A stretch of DNA of 64,000 nucleotides from Sphingobacterium sp. CZ-UAM (lineage in GTDB: Bacteria; Bacteroidota; Bacteroidia; Sphingobacteriales; Sphingobacteriaceae), in NCBI RefSeq assembly GCF_002000245.1, contig NZ_MTCM01000010.1, positions 82,760-146,759 of the forward strand, written 5' to 3'. The notes below the pieces were generated by a model that saw only the letters and a list, made by a program, of their open reading frames with translations, was not told the DNA's origin and did not search any database. Below are positions 44,519-54,756 of the stretch, one piece after another. Position 1 is the stretch's first letter, and each line of letters opens with the position of its first letter. Made by a program: the position numbers and the translations under genes.

Positions 44519-45703
44519 ATGGGTGTGAAAAGATTTCTAGAATTAATCCAACGGGAGTTTAAGCTCTTTTTTAACAATAAGGTATTGTTGATGCTTTTTT
44601 TAGGAGCTCCGGTCTTATATGGTGTGCTGGTTGGTCATGTGTACCAACAGGGAAAAGTGACTAAAATGCCTGTCATTGTTGTGGACGAAGATAATAGCCC
44701 CTTAAGTGGTTCCTTTATCGATATGCTTTCAGACAACGAAAGCATACAGGTCGCAAAGGTATTGCCATCCTTGTTTGATTCAAAAGATATCGCCGTTCAG
44801 CATGACGCAACAACAATAGTTTATATCCCCAAGGGCTTTGCTTCAGGTGTACAACAGAGCCGTTTGCCAGAGGTGACCGTGTTTGTTGACGGCGCAAATA
44901 CCTTGACCTCAAATACCGCTTTAATGGCCGTCAACGTTTGTGCGATGACCATGAAAGCGGGTATTCAGATTCAGGCACAAATGAAACGTGGCGTACCGGC
45001 AAAGGTCGCTGCTCAGCAGTATGAACCGTTTAAGACAACGATTGTAAAGCAAAATATCCGAAGTGGAAACTACCTGTACTTTATGTTGCCGGGGGTACTC
45101 ATAACCGTGTTGCAACAGGTCCTGTTACTCGGCTTGGCCTTATCCTTTTCTTCGGAGTTTGAGGGGAACACATTCCCCGATCTTGTCAGAAAAATTTCGA
45201 ACCCGGTTGGGCTGATTCTGGTCAAGATATTACCTTATGTTCTAATGTCGGTAGGGATATTGCTACTGTATTGGGGCTTTGGAAAATATTATCGAATGCC
45301 ACTCCATGCTGACTTTGGCCGTTTTGTACTATGTACATTCGTGTTTTTGCTGGCGGTATGTTTTATAGGCGTGCTGGTGAGTATGCTGTTGCCCTCTCAA
45401 CTGAAATCAACGGAAGTATTGATGGTGATTGCGACGCCAGCTTTTATCTTGAGTGGTTTTACATGGCCCTCAAGTCTGATGCCTGATTGGGTGCAGGGTA
45501 TAGCCAATGTAATTCCTTCAACACATTATCTTCGGATTTTTAGACTGCTATTTATCCAGCATGCGGAAAACTATCATACCAATAAAGCGCTGATGGCCTT
45601 GACGATCATTATGATTGTCTGTTTTGTACTTGCGGTTATTGTGTTATGGTGGAAGATCCGAAAATTAAAACAGGCTGATAAGCAAAAGCAGGTTCAGCCT
45701 TAA
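44519..45703 (+). CDS. ABC-2 type transporter permease
   Basis: A 394-residue inner-membrane protein of the ABC-2 (YbhS/YhhJ-like) class. It has one N-terminal helix (LLMLFLGAPVLYGVLVGHVY), a large extracytoplasmic domain, then five or so hydrophobic helices, including LFLALSFSSEF-like and VLMVIATPAFILSGFTWP, the family's conserved short helix motif. It begins 5 nt after the HlyD gene. An ATPase partner is not encoded nearby, neither fused nor adjacent. A strong bidirectional terminator closes the operon. Confidence 0.88.
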   Translation: MGVKRFLELIQREFKLFFNNKVLLMLFLGAPVLYGVLVGHVYQQGKVTKMPVIVVDEDNSPLSGSFIDMLSDNESIQVAKVLPSLFDSKDIAVQHDATTIVYIPKGFASGVQQSRLPEVTVFVDGANTLTSNTALMAVNVCAMTMKAGIQIQAQMKRGVPAKVAAQQYEPFKTTIVKQNIRSGNYLYFMLPGVLITVLQQVLLLGLALSFSSEFEGNTFPDLVRKISNPVGLILVKILPYVLMSVGILLLYWGFGKYYRMPLHADFGRFVLCTFVFLLAVCFIGVLVSMLLPSQLKSTEVLMVIATPAFILSGFTWPSSLMPDWVQGIANVIPSTHYLRIFRLLFIQHAENYHTNKALMALTIIMIVCFVLAVIVLWWKIRKLKQADKQKQVQP

Positions 45704-45712
45704 TCGATATCT

Positions 45713-45762
45713 CACAAACAAAAGAGCCATTCCAAATTTTTGGAATGGCTCTTTTGTTTGTG
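45713..45762. terminator. Bidirectional terminator (50-bp near-perfect palindrome)
   Basis: A 24-bp perfect inverted repeat with a TT loop. The left arm runs 45713-45736 (core AAAAGAGCCATTCCAAA) and the right arm 45739-45762. A- and T-tracts in the arms serve both directions. It separates the convergent permease and FKBP genes. Confidence 0.92.
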
Positions 45763-45784
45763 TTAGCTGATTTTATTGGCTAAC

Positions 45785-46789
45785 TTATTTTTTAGCTGCC
45801 GGAGCTTTTGTAGCAGGGGCAGTTGCTGTTGGAGCTACTGTACCCGGAGTTGTTGGCGCTGGCGCTGGAACTTTTCCTGGTTTGATATCCAATACCTCTA
45901 CTTCAAATACCAATGGTGCATATGGAGGAATCTTGCCCGATGGACGATCGCCATAAGCCAATGATGAAGGGATGACCAAAGTTGCTTTCGTACCTTTATT
46001 GAACAACTGGAATGCTTCTGTCCAACCTGGGATAACACCGTCAACACCCAATTGGAATTTCAATGCTTCATAAGGACGTTGTGGCATGAAGATTTTCTCT
46101 TTCTTGGCAACATCTGGAAGGTTGGTATCAAATACTTTTCCAGTAGTCAAAGAACCTACATAGTTTACATGGATAGAATCCCCTACTTTAGCATTTGCAC
46201 CTGTTCCAGGTTTAGTGATTACATATTGAAGACCTGAAGCTGTTTTTGTTGTTTTCAAGTTTTTGTCCTTGATGTATTTTTCCAATTTTGCAGGCTCAGC
46301 AGCTTTGTGCTTGTTCAATTCTTCTTCAAAGTATTTTTGAACTTGCTCACCCAATTGTTGATCTGTTAATTTTCCTTTTTTGAAGTGCTTTTTAACTCTG
46401 ATTGAGAAAACTAAAAACTTGTCAGCAAATTCTGGTTTTGGTTGATGTGTTTTTGCGGCCATAGAATCCAAATTAATTTTGAAAACCAAGCTATCACCTT
46501 CACCAACATATTTGAATAGACCTGTAGGGTCTCCTGGATTTTTTGCAATAATACTGTCTGGATATAATTGAACGATCTGAGGAATTCCCATTTCGTAGGT
46601 GCTGCTCATGACAGAATCTCTATCTGTTGATTGTACAATGTCAAGTGCTAATAAATCGCCTGATACTGCTTTCTCTTTTGCATTATCATCCACGATTTTA
46701 TACTCAAGACCACCTTCAGCCTTTTTGAATTTTTGGCATGACGTCATCAAAAGACCGGCAGCCGCGAAAAATAGAATTGCTTTCTTCAT
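45785..46789 (-). CDS. FKBP-type peptidyl-prolyl isomerase lipoprotein
   Basis: A 334-residue exported lipoprotein: MKKAILFFAAAGLLMTSC, with lipobox Cys18. An N-terminal helical/FKBP-like region (LALDIVQSTDRDSVMSST) is followed from about residue 180 by a full FKBP domain (LQYVITKPGTGANAKVGDSIHVNYVG, then FQLGVDGVIPGWTEAFQLFNKGTKATLVIPSSLAYG, then IPPYAPLVFEVEVLDI). The tail is Ala/Pro/Thr-rich (PAPAPTTPGTVAPTATAPA). It helps fold exported proteins at the outer membrane. It is 23 nt downstream of the NrnA-like gene. Confidence 0.95.
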   Translation of the reverse strand: MKKAILFFAAAGLLMTSCQKFKKAEGGLEYKIVDDNAKEKAVSGDLLALDIVQSTDRDSVMSSTYEMGIPQIVQLYPDSIIAKNPGDPTGLFKYVGEGDSLVFKINLDSMAAKTHQPKPEFADKFLVFSIRVKKHFKKGKLTDQQLGEQVQKYFEEELNKHKAAEPAKLEKYIKDKNLKTTKTASGLQYVITKPGTGANAKVGDSIHVNYVGSLTTGKVFDTNLPDVAKKEKIFMPQRPYEALKFQLGVDGVIPGWTEAFQLFNKGTKATLVIPSSLAYGDRPSGKIPPYAPLVFEVEVLDIKPGKVPAPAPTTPGTVAPTATAPATKAPAAKK

Positions 46790-46812
46790 TTTCTAATGTA
46801 TGTTACGATATC

Positions 46813-47829
46813 TTATTTTGTTAATATTTCTTTATAATCTGGTAAAATCGATTTGAATTTTGCGATCACAACAGCAAGGCTATCTTTCGAATTTCCGCCT
46901 GAAGCATTGAGATGGCCACCCCCGTTGAAATACAATTTACAGATTTCATTACAAGGAACTTCTCCAATCGATCGCAAAGATAGTTTAATTTGTTCATTTC
47001 TGTCAATAATTAACGCCGCTAATCGAATTCCTTTAATGGAAAGTGCGTAATTGACCAAACCTTCGGTATCTCCGGTGATAACCTGAAACTGATTAAGGTC
47101 TTCTTTGGTGACATGAATGACTGCCGTATTGTACTCATGGATAACTTCGAGACGATTGAGCAGGCAAAATCCGAGAAACTTGAGCCGGCTTTCCGAAGAG
47201 CTATTATATATTTCTTCATGGATCGCCCAATTTCGTGCACCACAGTCAATCAAAGTTGCGATGATACGGTGAATTTCGGATGTCGTAGAACGAAAGCGGA
47301 AAGAACCAGTATCGGTCATAATCCCCGTATATAGACAAGTCGCCATATCCGCGCTGATATGATCCGCATCTTGCATCTCATTCACCAAAAAGCGATAGAT
47401 CAATTGCGCGGTTGCCGCAGCAGACGGATCCCAAAATGCATAATCTTCAAACCCTTCCGGATCCAAATGATGGTCGATCATGCATTTGATTCCTTTTGCC
47501 TGACGGATAGGATCACCCATTTCATGAATACGAGCTAGCCCATTGAAGTCTAAACAGAATAATAAATCCGCAGCTTCAATCTGTTGATTGTGTAAGTTGA
47601 TATCCTGTGTATAAATCTGTACATTTTCCAAACCGGGCAACCAGTCTAGAAAAGCAGGGAAATCTGAAGGTACGATCAGATTGACCTGGTGTCCTTTTGC
47701 GGTTAGCCAAAAATATAATCCCAACGATGAACCCAATGCATCTCCGTCCGGTTTGTAATGTGTGGTAATTACAATACGCTTTGGTTCAGCCAATAATTCT
47801 TTTAATTCTTCCGATTTTAGCATAGTCAT
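46813..47829 (-). CDS. DHH/DHHA1 phosphoesterase (NrnA-like nanoRNase / pAp phosphatase)
   Basis: A 338-residue protein with the DHH N-domain (TTHYKPDGDALGSSLGLY, and IDHHLDPEGFEDYAFWDPSAAATAQL with the DHH triad) and the DHHA1 C-domain, ending in GGGHLNASGGNSK. NrnA-type enzymes degrade short RNAs and 3'-phosphoadenosine-5'-phosphate. The first ATG (47829) is followed by another two codons later; the difference is trivial. It is cotranscribed with the FKBP gene. Confidence 0.93.
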   Translation of the reverse strand: MTMLKSEELKELLAEPKRIVITTHYKPDGDALGSSLGLYFWLTAKGHQVNLIVPSDFPAFLDWLPGLENVQIYTQDINLHNQQIEAADLLFCLDFNGLARIHEMGDPIRQAKGIKCMIDHHLDPEGFEDYAFWDPSAAATAQLIYRFLVNEMQDADHISADMATCLYTGIMTDTGSFRFRSTTSEIHRIIATLIDCGARNWAIHEEIYNSSSESRLKFLGFCLLNRLEVIHEYNTAVIHVTKEDLNQFQVITGDTEGLVNYALSIKGIRLAALIIDRNEQIKLSLRSIGEVPCNEICKLYFNGGGHLNASGGNSKDSLAVVIAKFKSILPDYKEILTK

Positions 47830-47940
47830 ATTAAGTCTGCAAACCTACTATAAAAAATTTAGATTAGACAAATTTTTTATAAACATGTTCTGCATCCTAT
47901 TTCGTTTTGTTTTGGATTTAAAAATTTGATTTTCAATATT

Positions 47941-50580
47941 TTAAAATTTATATACATAAACCTTAAAATCCTTTTTCATGCAAATCAGATAATTCGCATT
48001 GTCGCCATAGTTAATCGGTCCATAATAGAACTTGGAGAACCCTTCGATTGGGAATCCTTCCTGTACCAAACCATCCGATCCAAAGACATAGATCATGCGA
48101 TTGTCGGTACCAACTCCCAGTACATCGGATTTACCAATACGTTTAAAGAATAGTGGCCTATTGCTCGCTTCCTCAATGAATTTATATTCGAAATAGGAAG
48201 ATGAGTCCCTTGCGCTATAGGCATTCAATTTATTGTTGGCTAAAATGATGAAATCGCGATCTGCACCGCCGCTAATATCTTCGAAATTAAAGAACGCATC
48301 CTTGCCCCAGGTACCCAATTTTATTTTTTTCACTTCACCTTCAAAAGGCACCTTGAAAACACTTCCCTTATTATCCGCTACATAGACAAATGAATTTTTT
48401 TCATCTGAAGCAGCGACTAAACCGATGGGGTTCTTAATACTTTCACCCTCGGTATCTAATGTTTGCTTACGGATAACCTTACCATATTCATTGAAAAAAT
48501 AAACCGAAGCTGTACTGGTACCGGCTATAATGTAATTGGTTTGTCCCAGTGTAGTTGTTTTTAGGTCAAACAGAATACGGCTGTCTACGGTATTATTCTC
48601 CATTCCCTCCACTTTCTTACCATCTAATGTGTAAGCCAAAATGCGGTCCGTAGCTGGGATATAGATGCGTTGCTCTTTATTGAAGTTGGTAATAGTAGCG
48701 CCATAGCTTGCACTGGAAGGCAACTCGACCGAAAAGCCATTGATATTTTTCCCGTCAGGCAAAATCCGGTAGAGACGGCTTTTGGTGACCATGACGATAC
48801 TGAGATCTTGTAATTGAATCGGTTCACCTAAAATCTCGCCTTGGAAAAGATTTTGCCAAAGCTCCTTTCCATCTGGTGAAAATGCATGTACGGTGTGATC
48901 CTGTTCCTGGATCATAATAAATTTGTTTTTACCGTCCTGATCCAGAATCCATGGCTTATTGATAATGCGGTTTTCAAGTTGGACCGTCCATTCCGGTTTT
49001 CCGCCCAGACGTGTATCGCTTTTATAAAGTCCATATAAACTGGAAGCGAATGTTCCTTGATTGCCACTCAACTGGTAAGACCAGGAATAGAAGTTCTGGA
49101 AACCAAATTGCTCTTCATCTTTGAAATTCTTCGCATAATCAGATTTTAGGTTATCCAAAATATTGCTTTTAGCAGCTTTGGGTTCCAAGTAAAAGGTGAC
49201 ATTGCTCCGGCTATTTTGTATTGCTGCGTGGTTCTTGAAAATAGCCGTGCCCGATAGAAATTGCTTTTCACGGAATGACTCCCGATAATCCCGTAAAATT
49301 TCGGTTCTACTTGCAACTACCATAATATTGTCAACGATAGTAAAATAGGGTCTTGTGAAGCTTTTGAACGGTTCGCCAAAGGAGGCATATAGGAGCTGGG
49401 AATATTTAAATTGATAGATTGAGTCACCAACATCGGAACTGAATTTCTTGAAATTATTTGCAAATAGGCTGGAATCCGACAGACTGATTAATCCAAGTAC
49501 GTCTTGATTATCTAATTCCGCCAAAGCGAATTCGTCATTAAACAAAGGTGTGATCACACTGTCGAATGACACTTTGCTGTCCTCTTCAAAATTCTTAATG
49601 CTCTTGCTGATACGCTCATATTCCTTTTGCTGAATCAATAGGTCTTTTAATCCTGCATGAAAGCTAGCGGCATCTGAAATGCTAAAATCGATATAAGATG
49701 CCGCATTTTTAGGTAGATAGTTTCCTAAAGCCTGTACTTGAGCAGTTTGGTTGGCGAATAATTGCAGATAGCTGTTTTTGCTCCCTGTTAGATCTGTCTC
49801 ACCCTTAAAGATCAGCGCATCCTGTTTGAAATTCATATTCCAGGAAGTTTGGCCTTTCAACGAATCAATTAAATTAAGGTAAGTGCCAAATTTGGATTTC
49901 ATCAATATCCGGGCAATTTGTGCTGACTGTTCATTGAAAAAATATAAACTGAGTGGTGTATTCTTATTGTTGTGATTGACAAAGAACTCAATTTGCTTAT
50001 TGTTTATTTTTTTTACATTCTTATCGAAAATCTGTGCAAGAACCTGTTTTGAATAACTTGCAAAAATAATTTCGTGTGCATAAGCACAATAGAGTGTGCT
50101 GTCTTTTACTCCTTTATTGAGCCCAAAGAACCGTTGGCCCAAGGTATCGAAGGGTTGAACTTTATAATTGTTTCCGACCTGTCCCATCAGTTTTTCCAGC
50201 GTATTATTGTCAAGGCTCTGTCCGACCTGCACACTATAAAGCGCTGTTATCTGATCCTTTTCTTGGTGAAAAGACAGCAATATCTGTTGGCCTGCGACGA
50301 AAGGTGTCAGTTGTTCGTTTTGCAATAATTCTGCTTTTAACTGCTCTAGGTTACTGAAATTTCCCTGTCCCAGAACTGCTTTAAATAATTCGTAATCTTT
50401 AAATATTGTATCTACAGCCTCATTATTGGCAAAAGATGTAATGGCCAAGGTATTTTCTGGTAGGTATTGTAAGGCCTTGGAATCTTGTTTGTTATTTTTA
50501 TTGAAATCTCCGAAAAGATAAATCGTTGCCACAATGACAGCTATGAACAGTAGAATAGTGATGATTATTGTTTTTTTCAT
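47941..50580 (-). CDS. Membrane-anchored protein with C-terminal propeller-like repeats
   Basis: An 879-residue protein anchored by one N-terminal helix (residues 4-23). The first 500 residues form a helical/beta region with YLPENTLAITSFANNEAVDTIF and resemble DUF3352-type proteins, although I am not sure of that. From about residue 560 a run of strand-turn repeats like KNKFIMIQEQDHTVHAFSPDGKELW, TDRILAYTLDGKKVEGM and NYIIAGTSTASVYFFNEYGKVIRK suggests a PQQ/WD-like propeller. It is probably periplasmic. It stands 111 nt upstream of the NrnA gene and is not obviously tied to it. Function unknown. Confidence 0.7.
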   Translation of the reverse strand: MKKTIIITILLFIAVIVATIYLFGDFNKNNKQDSKALQYLPENTLAITSFANNEAVDTIFKDYELFKAVLGQGNFSNLEQLKAELLQNEQLTPFVAGQQILLSFHQEKDQITALYSVQVGQSLDNNTLEKLMGQVGNNYKVQPFDTLGQRFFGLNKGVKDSTLYCAYAHEIIFASYSKQVLAQIFDKNVKKINNKQIEFFVNHNNKNTPLSLYFFNEQSAQIARILMKSKFGTYLNLIDSLKGQTSWNMNFKQDALIFKGETDLTGSKNSYLQLFANQTAQVQALGNYLPKNAASYIDFSISDAASFHAGLKDLLIQQKEYERISKSIKNFEEDSKVSFDSVITPLFNDEFALAELDNQDVLGLISLSDSSLFANNFKKFSSDVGDSIYQFKYSQLLYASFGEPFKSFTRPYFTIVDNIMVVASRTEILRDYRESFREKQFLSGTAIFKNHAAIQNSRSNVTFYLEPKAAKSNILDNLKSDYAKNFKDEEQFGFQNFYSWSYQLSGNQGTFASSLYGLYKSDTRLGGKPEWTVQLENRIINKPWILDQDGKNKFIMIQEQDHTVHAFSPDGKELWQNLFQGEILGEPIQLQDLSIVMVTKSRLYRILPDGKNINGFSVELPSSASYGATITNFNKEQRIYIPATDRILAYTLDGKKVEGMENNTVDSRILFDLKTTTLGQTNYIIAGTSTASVYFFNEYGKVIRKQTLDTEGESIKNPIGLVAASDEKNSFVYVADNKGSVFKVPFEGEVKKIKLGTWGKDAFFNFEDISGGADRDFIILANNKLNAYSARDSSSYFEYKFIEEASNRPLFFKRIGKSDVLGVGTDNRMIYVFGSDGLVQEGFPIEGFSKFYYGPINYGDNANYLICMKKDFKVYVYKF

Positions 50581-50848
50581 CAGCGTAAATATTTATGAGT
50601 GCTCATCGTTAATGGTATAAGTGAACACGTTTCAATCAATTTGTTTTTTATGATAATGAAGCTATCATCAGCTTGTACGCATGATGGTTTCATCTGTAAA
50701 ACAAACCTAATAAAAATATGCGGGAAGCACTAGAAAATCATGCTAATAATGGGTATTTGTAATATAAATTTAACAAAATATTCCTTATTTTGTTCGGTTT
50801 TTAATACATTTATCGAAGAAACACGTTTTCAGCATTCACTTTATAATA

Positions 50849-51238
50849 ATGAATAAGAAAATCATTTTAGCCGCTTCGTTGTTGGGAGCGTTAGCTGTAA
50901 TATTAGGTGCCTTTGGGGCCCACGGTTTGGAAGGAAAGGTAAGTACATATCATCTTGAAACTTGGAAAACTGCAAATCAGTATCATTTCTATCATACTTT
51001 TGCACTGTTATTCCTATCGACTTTCTCACGTGCAAAGACCTATTCGATCAAGGTGTCATTTATCGCTTTTATTGTTGGTATTTTGTTTTTTTCGGGGTCT
51101 TTATATCTGCTTAGCGTAAGAGAAATAACCGGCTTTGGAAATCCGGCTATCCTAGGTCCTATAACACCCTTGGGTGGTTTATCATTGATCATCGGTTGGA
51201 TTGCCCTTTTTGTCGCAGCCCTAAAAAATAAATCATAA
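50849..51238 (+). CDS. DUF423 membrane protein
   Basis: A 129-residue protein with four hydrophobic helices. It begins KKIILAASLLGALAVILGAFGAHGLEGKVS, the DUF423 (YgdD/TMEM256-like) signature, and later has FSGSLYLLSV and ITPLGGLSLIIGWIAL. Family function is unknown. It is followed after 150 nt by priA on the same strand. Confidence 0.92.
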   Translation: MNKKIILAASLLGALAVILGAFGAHGLEGKVSTYHLETWKTANQYHFYHTFALLFLSTFSRAKTYSIKVSFIAFIVGILFFSGSLYLLSVREITGFGNPAILGPITPLGGLSLIIGWIALFVAALKNKS

Positions 51239-51388
51239 TTTTCTGCCTGGATACAATAAAGCTTGCAGCTTGTTTAGATAGAGAGCCTTTCCGTGATTGA
51301 AAATCCGGGAAGGCTTTCGTTTTGATGGACCTAACTCAACTATCCTTTGTGGCGCTTTTTTTGTATTTTTATCCCATAATAAAAAAAT

Positions 51389-53872
51389 ATGTCCAATCCG
51401 CAATCTTCGATTTTTAGTGAAAGAGATACTTTGTTTGTTGATGTGGTTCTGCCACTTGCCCTGGCGAGAACGTATACCTATCGAATTCCGGTTGACTGGA
51501 ATGACCGGATACAGATTGGGGTACGGGTTATTGTACAATTTGGAAGAAACAAAATTTATTCGGCTGTCGTAAAATCGATCAGCAAAGAAGCTCCCCTGAA
51601 ATACGAAGCAAAGTATATTTTAGATATCATTGATGACAAACCTATTGTTGATCTGGCTCAATTTAAACTGTGGGATTGGTTGGCAGATTACTATATGTGC
51701 AGTTTGGGCGAAGTCATGCAGGCTGCGCTTCCAGCGGCGTTGAAACTGGCTAGTGAAACCAAAGTGATCTCTTCGATAACAGAGGAATTTGATCGTTCGA
51801 CACTTTCGGACAAAGAGTATCTGATCATAGAGGCCCTGGAGGTGGCAGGGGAACTTAAAGTCAATGATATCGTGAAGTTACTGGGGCAGAAAACTGTATT
51901 TCCGATATTAAAACAATTATTTGAAAAAGGGATCGTGCTGATCTCGGAGGAAATAACAGAACGGTATAAACCCAAAACAAAAGCATTCTTACGTTTTGCG
52001 CCAGACTTTAGAAATGAGGATGCCAAACGAGAACTATTGGATAGTCTCAACCGCGCGCCCAAGCAGCAGGATGCGGTTTTGGCATTTATGCAGCTTATTA
52101 AAAAGACCGAGGAGATAACCCGCCCCATGCTTGCTGAGGCTTCCGGCTGCGGTAATGCAGCGATTACCGCGTTGATTGACAAGGGCGTGTTTGAGATAAA
52201 GGAGAAGGTCGTGTCCAGATTTCAGGGAGAAGATATCGAACTGGATGCTAATTTTCAATTCAATGAAAATCAGCAACGCGCATACAGCGAGATCCAACAG
52301 TCTTTTGAGGAAAAGGAGGTGACCCTATTACACGGCGTAACTGCATCAGGGAAAACACAACTCTATATACGTCTTATCGAACAGGCAATCGCTGAAGGAA
52401 AGTCAGCGTTGTATCTTTTGCCTGAGATCGCATTGACAGCACAGATTACAGCACGATTAAAACTGCACTTTGGCGATAAATTGGGTGTTTATCACTCCAA
52501 ATTCAATGATAATGAACGTGCTGAGGTGTGGCATAAAGTCATGAAAAATGAATTTCAGGTTGTTATAGGTGCACGTTCCTCAGTGTTTCTTCCATTCCAG
52601 GATCTGGGAATTATTATCGTTGATGAGGAACACGAAAGTTCCTATAAACAATTTGATCCAGCGCCCCGTTACCATGCTCGGGATACGGCCATATATCTAG
52701 GATTTTTACATCAGACTAAAGTACTGTTGGGGTCCGCAACTCCATCTTTGGAAAGTTATTATAACGCAAAGGCAAAGAAGTATGGGTTTGTGCAGCTGTT
52801 GGAACGTTATGGCAATGCACAGCTGCCAAGTATTGAGCTGGTCAATATTCCCGAGGAAGGACGAAAGGAAAATATGTTCTCCTATTTCTCCGGAACGCTG
52901 TTAAAAGCTATTGAAGAAGCTGTTAAAAATAAGGGACAGGTTATTTTGTTTCAGAATCGACGTGGACACACCACGATGATCCAATGTAATACCTGCGGTT
53001 TTGTTGCCAAATGCGTAAATTGTGATGTTAGTTTAACTTATCATAAAAGCTCCAATATGATGCATTGCCATTACTGTGGACATGTGGAGCCACCGCTCCG
53101 GGTCTGCCCAGCCTGTGGAATGCCGCATATCGAAAGTAAAGGCTTTGGGACCGAGCGGGTCGAGGAGGAGCTGGAACTGCTGATGCCTGAGATCCGTATT
53201 GGGCGATTGGACCTGGATTCCACCAAGGGAAAGTATGGCTTTGATAAGATTATTACCGCTTTTGATGAACATGAATTTGATGTACTGATCGGTACCCAGA
53301 TGGTAGCCAAAGGACTGGATTTTGGACGGGTAAGTTTAATTGGTGTTGTGAATGCGGATACCATTATTAATTTTCCGGATTTTAGGGCTTACGAACGTTC
53401 TTTCTCCCTATTTTCCCAGGTCGCTGGCCGTGCTGGCCGTCGGGAAGCTGGAGGAAGAGTAATTATTCAAAGTTATACAACGAATCACCGGGTTTTGGAA
53501 CAGGTCGTCAACAATGATTATGAAGGGATGTTTATGACGGAAATTACCGAACGGAAGAATTACCTGTATCCTCCTTTTTATCGGCTTATTCGTGTTGATA
53601 TTAAACATATAGATTTTCAAAAATGCTATGATGCCGCGAATCGTTTTGCAGCGGCTTTACGTCCGCAGCTCGGTGCCCGGATATTAGGGCCTGAGCCCCC
53701 GCTGGTCTCCCGTGTCCGCAATAATTTTATCCAGACGATTACATTGAAGATCGAACGCACCAATATAAGTATTGCCAAAGTAAAGGAGTTGATTCGCTCG
53801 GTTTTATTGGATTTTGAACTGGATAAGGCCAATAGTGGAGTTCGTGTGCAGATCGATGTTGATCCTTATTAA
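51389..53872 (+). CDS. priA: Primosomal protein N' (replication restart helicase)
   Basis: An 827-residue SF2 helicase that reloads the replisome at stalled forks. N-terminal 3' DNA-binding domain (VVLPLALARTYTYRIPVDW), then the helicase core: Walker A GVTASGKT with Lys322, DEEH box IIVDEEHESSYKQ, and zinc-binding Cys pairs CNTCG, CVNCD, CHYCG and CPACG. The C-domain RIDVDPY end is normal. It is slightly larger than the Gram-negative average of about 730, as often in Bacteroidota. Confidence 0.98.
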   Translation: MSNPQSSIFSERDTLFVDVVLPLALARTYTYRIPVDWNDRIQIGVRVIVQFGRNKIYSAVVKSISKEAPLKYEAKYILDIIDDKPIVDLAQFKLWDWLADYYMCSLGEVMQAALPAALKLASETKVISSITEEFDRSTLSDKEYLIIEALEVAGELKVNDIVKLLGQKTVFPILKQLFEKGIVLISEEITERYKPKTKAFLRFAPDFRNEDAKRELLDSLNRAPKQQDAVLAFMQLIKKTEEITRPMLAEASGCGNAAITALIDKGVFEIKEKVVSRFQGEDIELDANFQFNENQQRAYSEIQQSFEEKEVTLLHGVTASGKTQLYIRLIEQAIAEGKSALYLLPEIALTAQITARLKLHFGDKLGVYHSKFNDNERAEVWHKVMKNEFQVVIGARSSVFLPFQDLGIIIVDEEHESSYKQFDPAPRYHARDTAIYLGFLHQTKVLLGSATPSLESYYNAKAKKYGFVQLLERYGNAQLPSIELVNIPEEGRKENMFSYFSGTLLKAIEEAVKNKGQVILFQNRRGHTTMIQCNTCGFVAKCVNCDVSLTYHKSSNMMHCHYCGHVEPPLRVCPACGMPHIESKGFGTERVEEELELLMPEIRIGRLDLDSTKGKYGFDKIITAFDEHEFDVLIGTQMVAKGLDFGRVSLIGVVNADTIINFPDFRAYERSFSLFSQVAGRAGRREAGGRVIIQSYTTNHRVLEQVVNNDYEGMFMTEITERKNYLYPPFYRLIRVDIKHIDFQKCYDAANRFAAALRPQLGARILGPEPPLVSRVRNNFIQTITLKIERTNISIAKVKELIRSVLLDFELDKANSGVRVQIDVDPY

Positions 53873-54099
53873 TAAATACTTACTGTTTGTTCAGTTTCCA
53901 TACAGAAGGGGGGCAATAATAATTGTTCTGAATGCGATATGATCCAGCTAATGTTGAGGTATTTATGATCTTGGGGCTAGTTTTTTTATACGGGAGTGTT
54001 TTTAAATGATCAGTGTGTACAGCCTGTATTGACTTGATGTTAAATGATTTGTGAATAGTTCGGCTAAATATCCCTTTTTAAAAGTAAATTTGAAACATC

Positions 54100-54756
54100 A
54101 TGGCGTATAAGTTTATTGATAATTATCGGGAAAGAGGTGCACGCAAGAAATTGGTCGAGCATCTTAAAGGAAGAGGTATTGAAGATCAAAAAGTATTGGA
54201 AGCTATTGGGAAGGTACCACGTCATTTCTTTTTTGATGAAACGTTTTGGAATCAGGCTTATCGCGATATTGCGTTCCCAATAGGTGACGGTCAAACAATC
54301 TCCCAGCCCTATACGGTTGCTTATCAATCTGAATTGCTCCACGTGAAAAAAGGAGATAAGGTACTGGAAATCGGAACAGGATCAGGCTACCAAACTTGTA
54401 TTTTGCTCGAACTTGGCGCTGATGTGTATACGATAGAACGTCAGGAAAACCTTTATCAGCGGACGATCCAGGTATTACCTTATATGGGGTACAAAGCAAA
54501 TTTCTTTCTCGGAGATGGTTCCAAAGGTATTGAAGAACATGCTCCCTATGATAAGATTATTGTGACTGCAGGAGCTCCCTTTGTGCCTGAAATTATGTTG
54601 AAGCAGTTGAAAATAGGCGGGATTTTTGTCATTCCGGTAGGGGATGAAAAGTCTCAGAAAATGGTGACAATAATTCGTGTAGGTGAAAATGATTTTGATC
54701 GCATTGAATTAGACACTTTCCGTTTTGTGCCATTGGTTGGTGATCAGGCTTGGTGA
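54100..54756 (+). CDS. pcm: Protein-L-isoaspartate O-methyltransferase
   Basis: A 218-residue SAM-dependent methyltransferase that repairs isoaspartyl residues. Family blocks: VLEAIGKVPRHFFF, AYRDIAFPIGDGQTISQPYTVA, the SAM loop VLEIGTGSGYQTCIL, DKIIVTAGAP and LKIGGIFVIPVGD. TAAATTTG at 54085-54092 may be a -7 box directly before the ATG. The neighbours are priA upstream and a MutS-like gene downstream. Confidence 0.96.
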   Translation: MAYKFIDNYRERGARKKLVEHLKGRGIEDQKVLEAIGKVPRHFFFDETFWNQAYRDIAFPIGDGQTISQPYTVAYQSELLHVKKGDKVLEIGTGSGYQTCILLELGADVYTIERQENLYQRTIQVLPYMGYKANFFLGDGSKGIEEHAPYDKIIVTAGAPFVPEIMLKQLKIGGIFVIPVGDEKSQKMVTIIRVGENDFDRIELDTFRFVPLVGDQAW

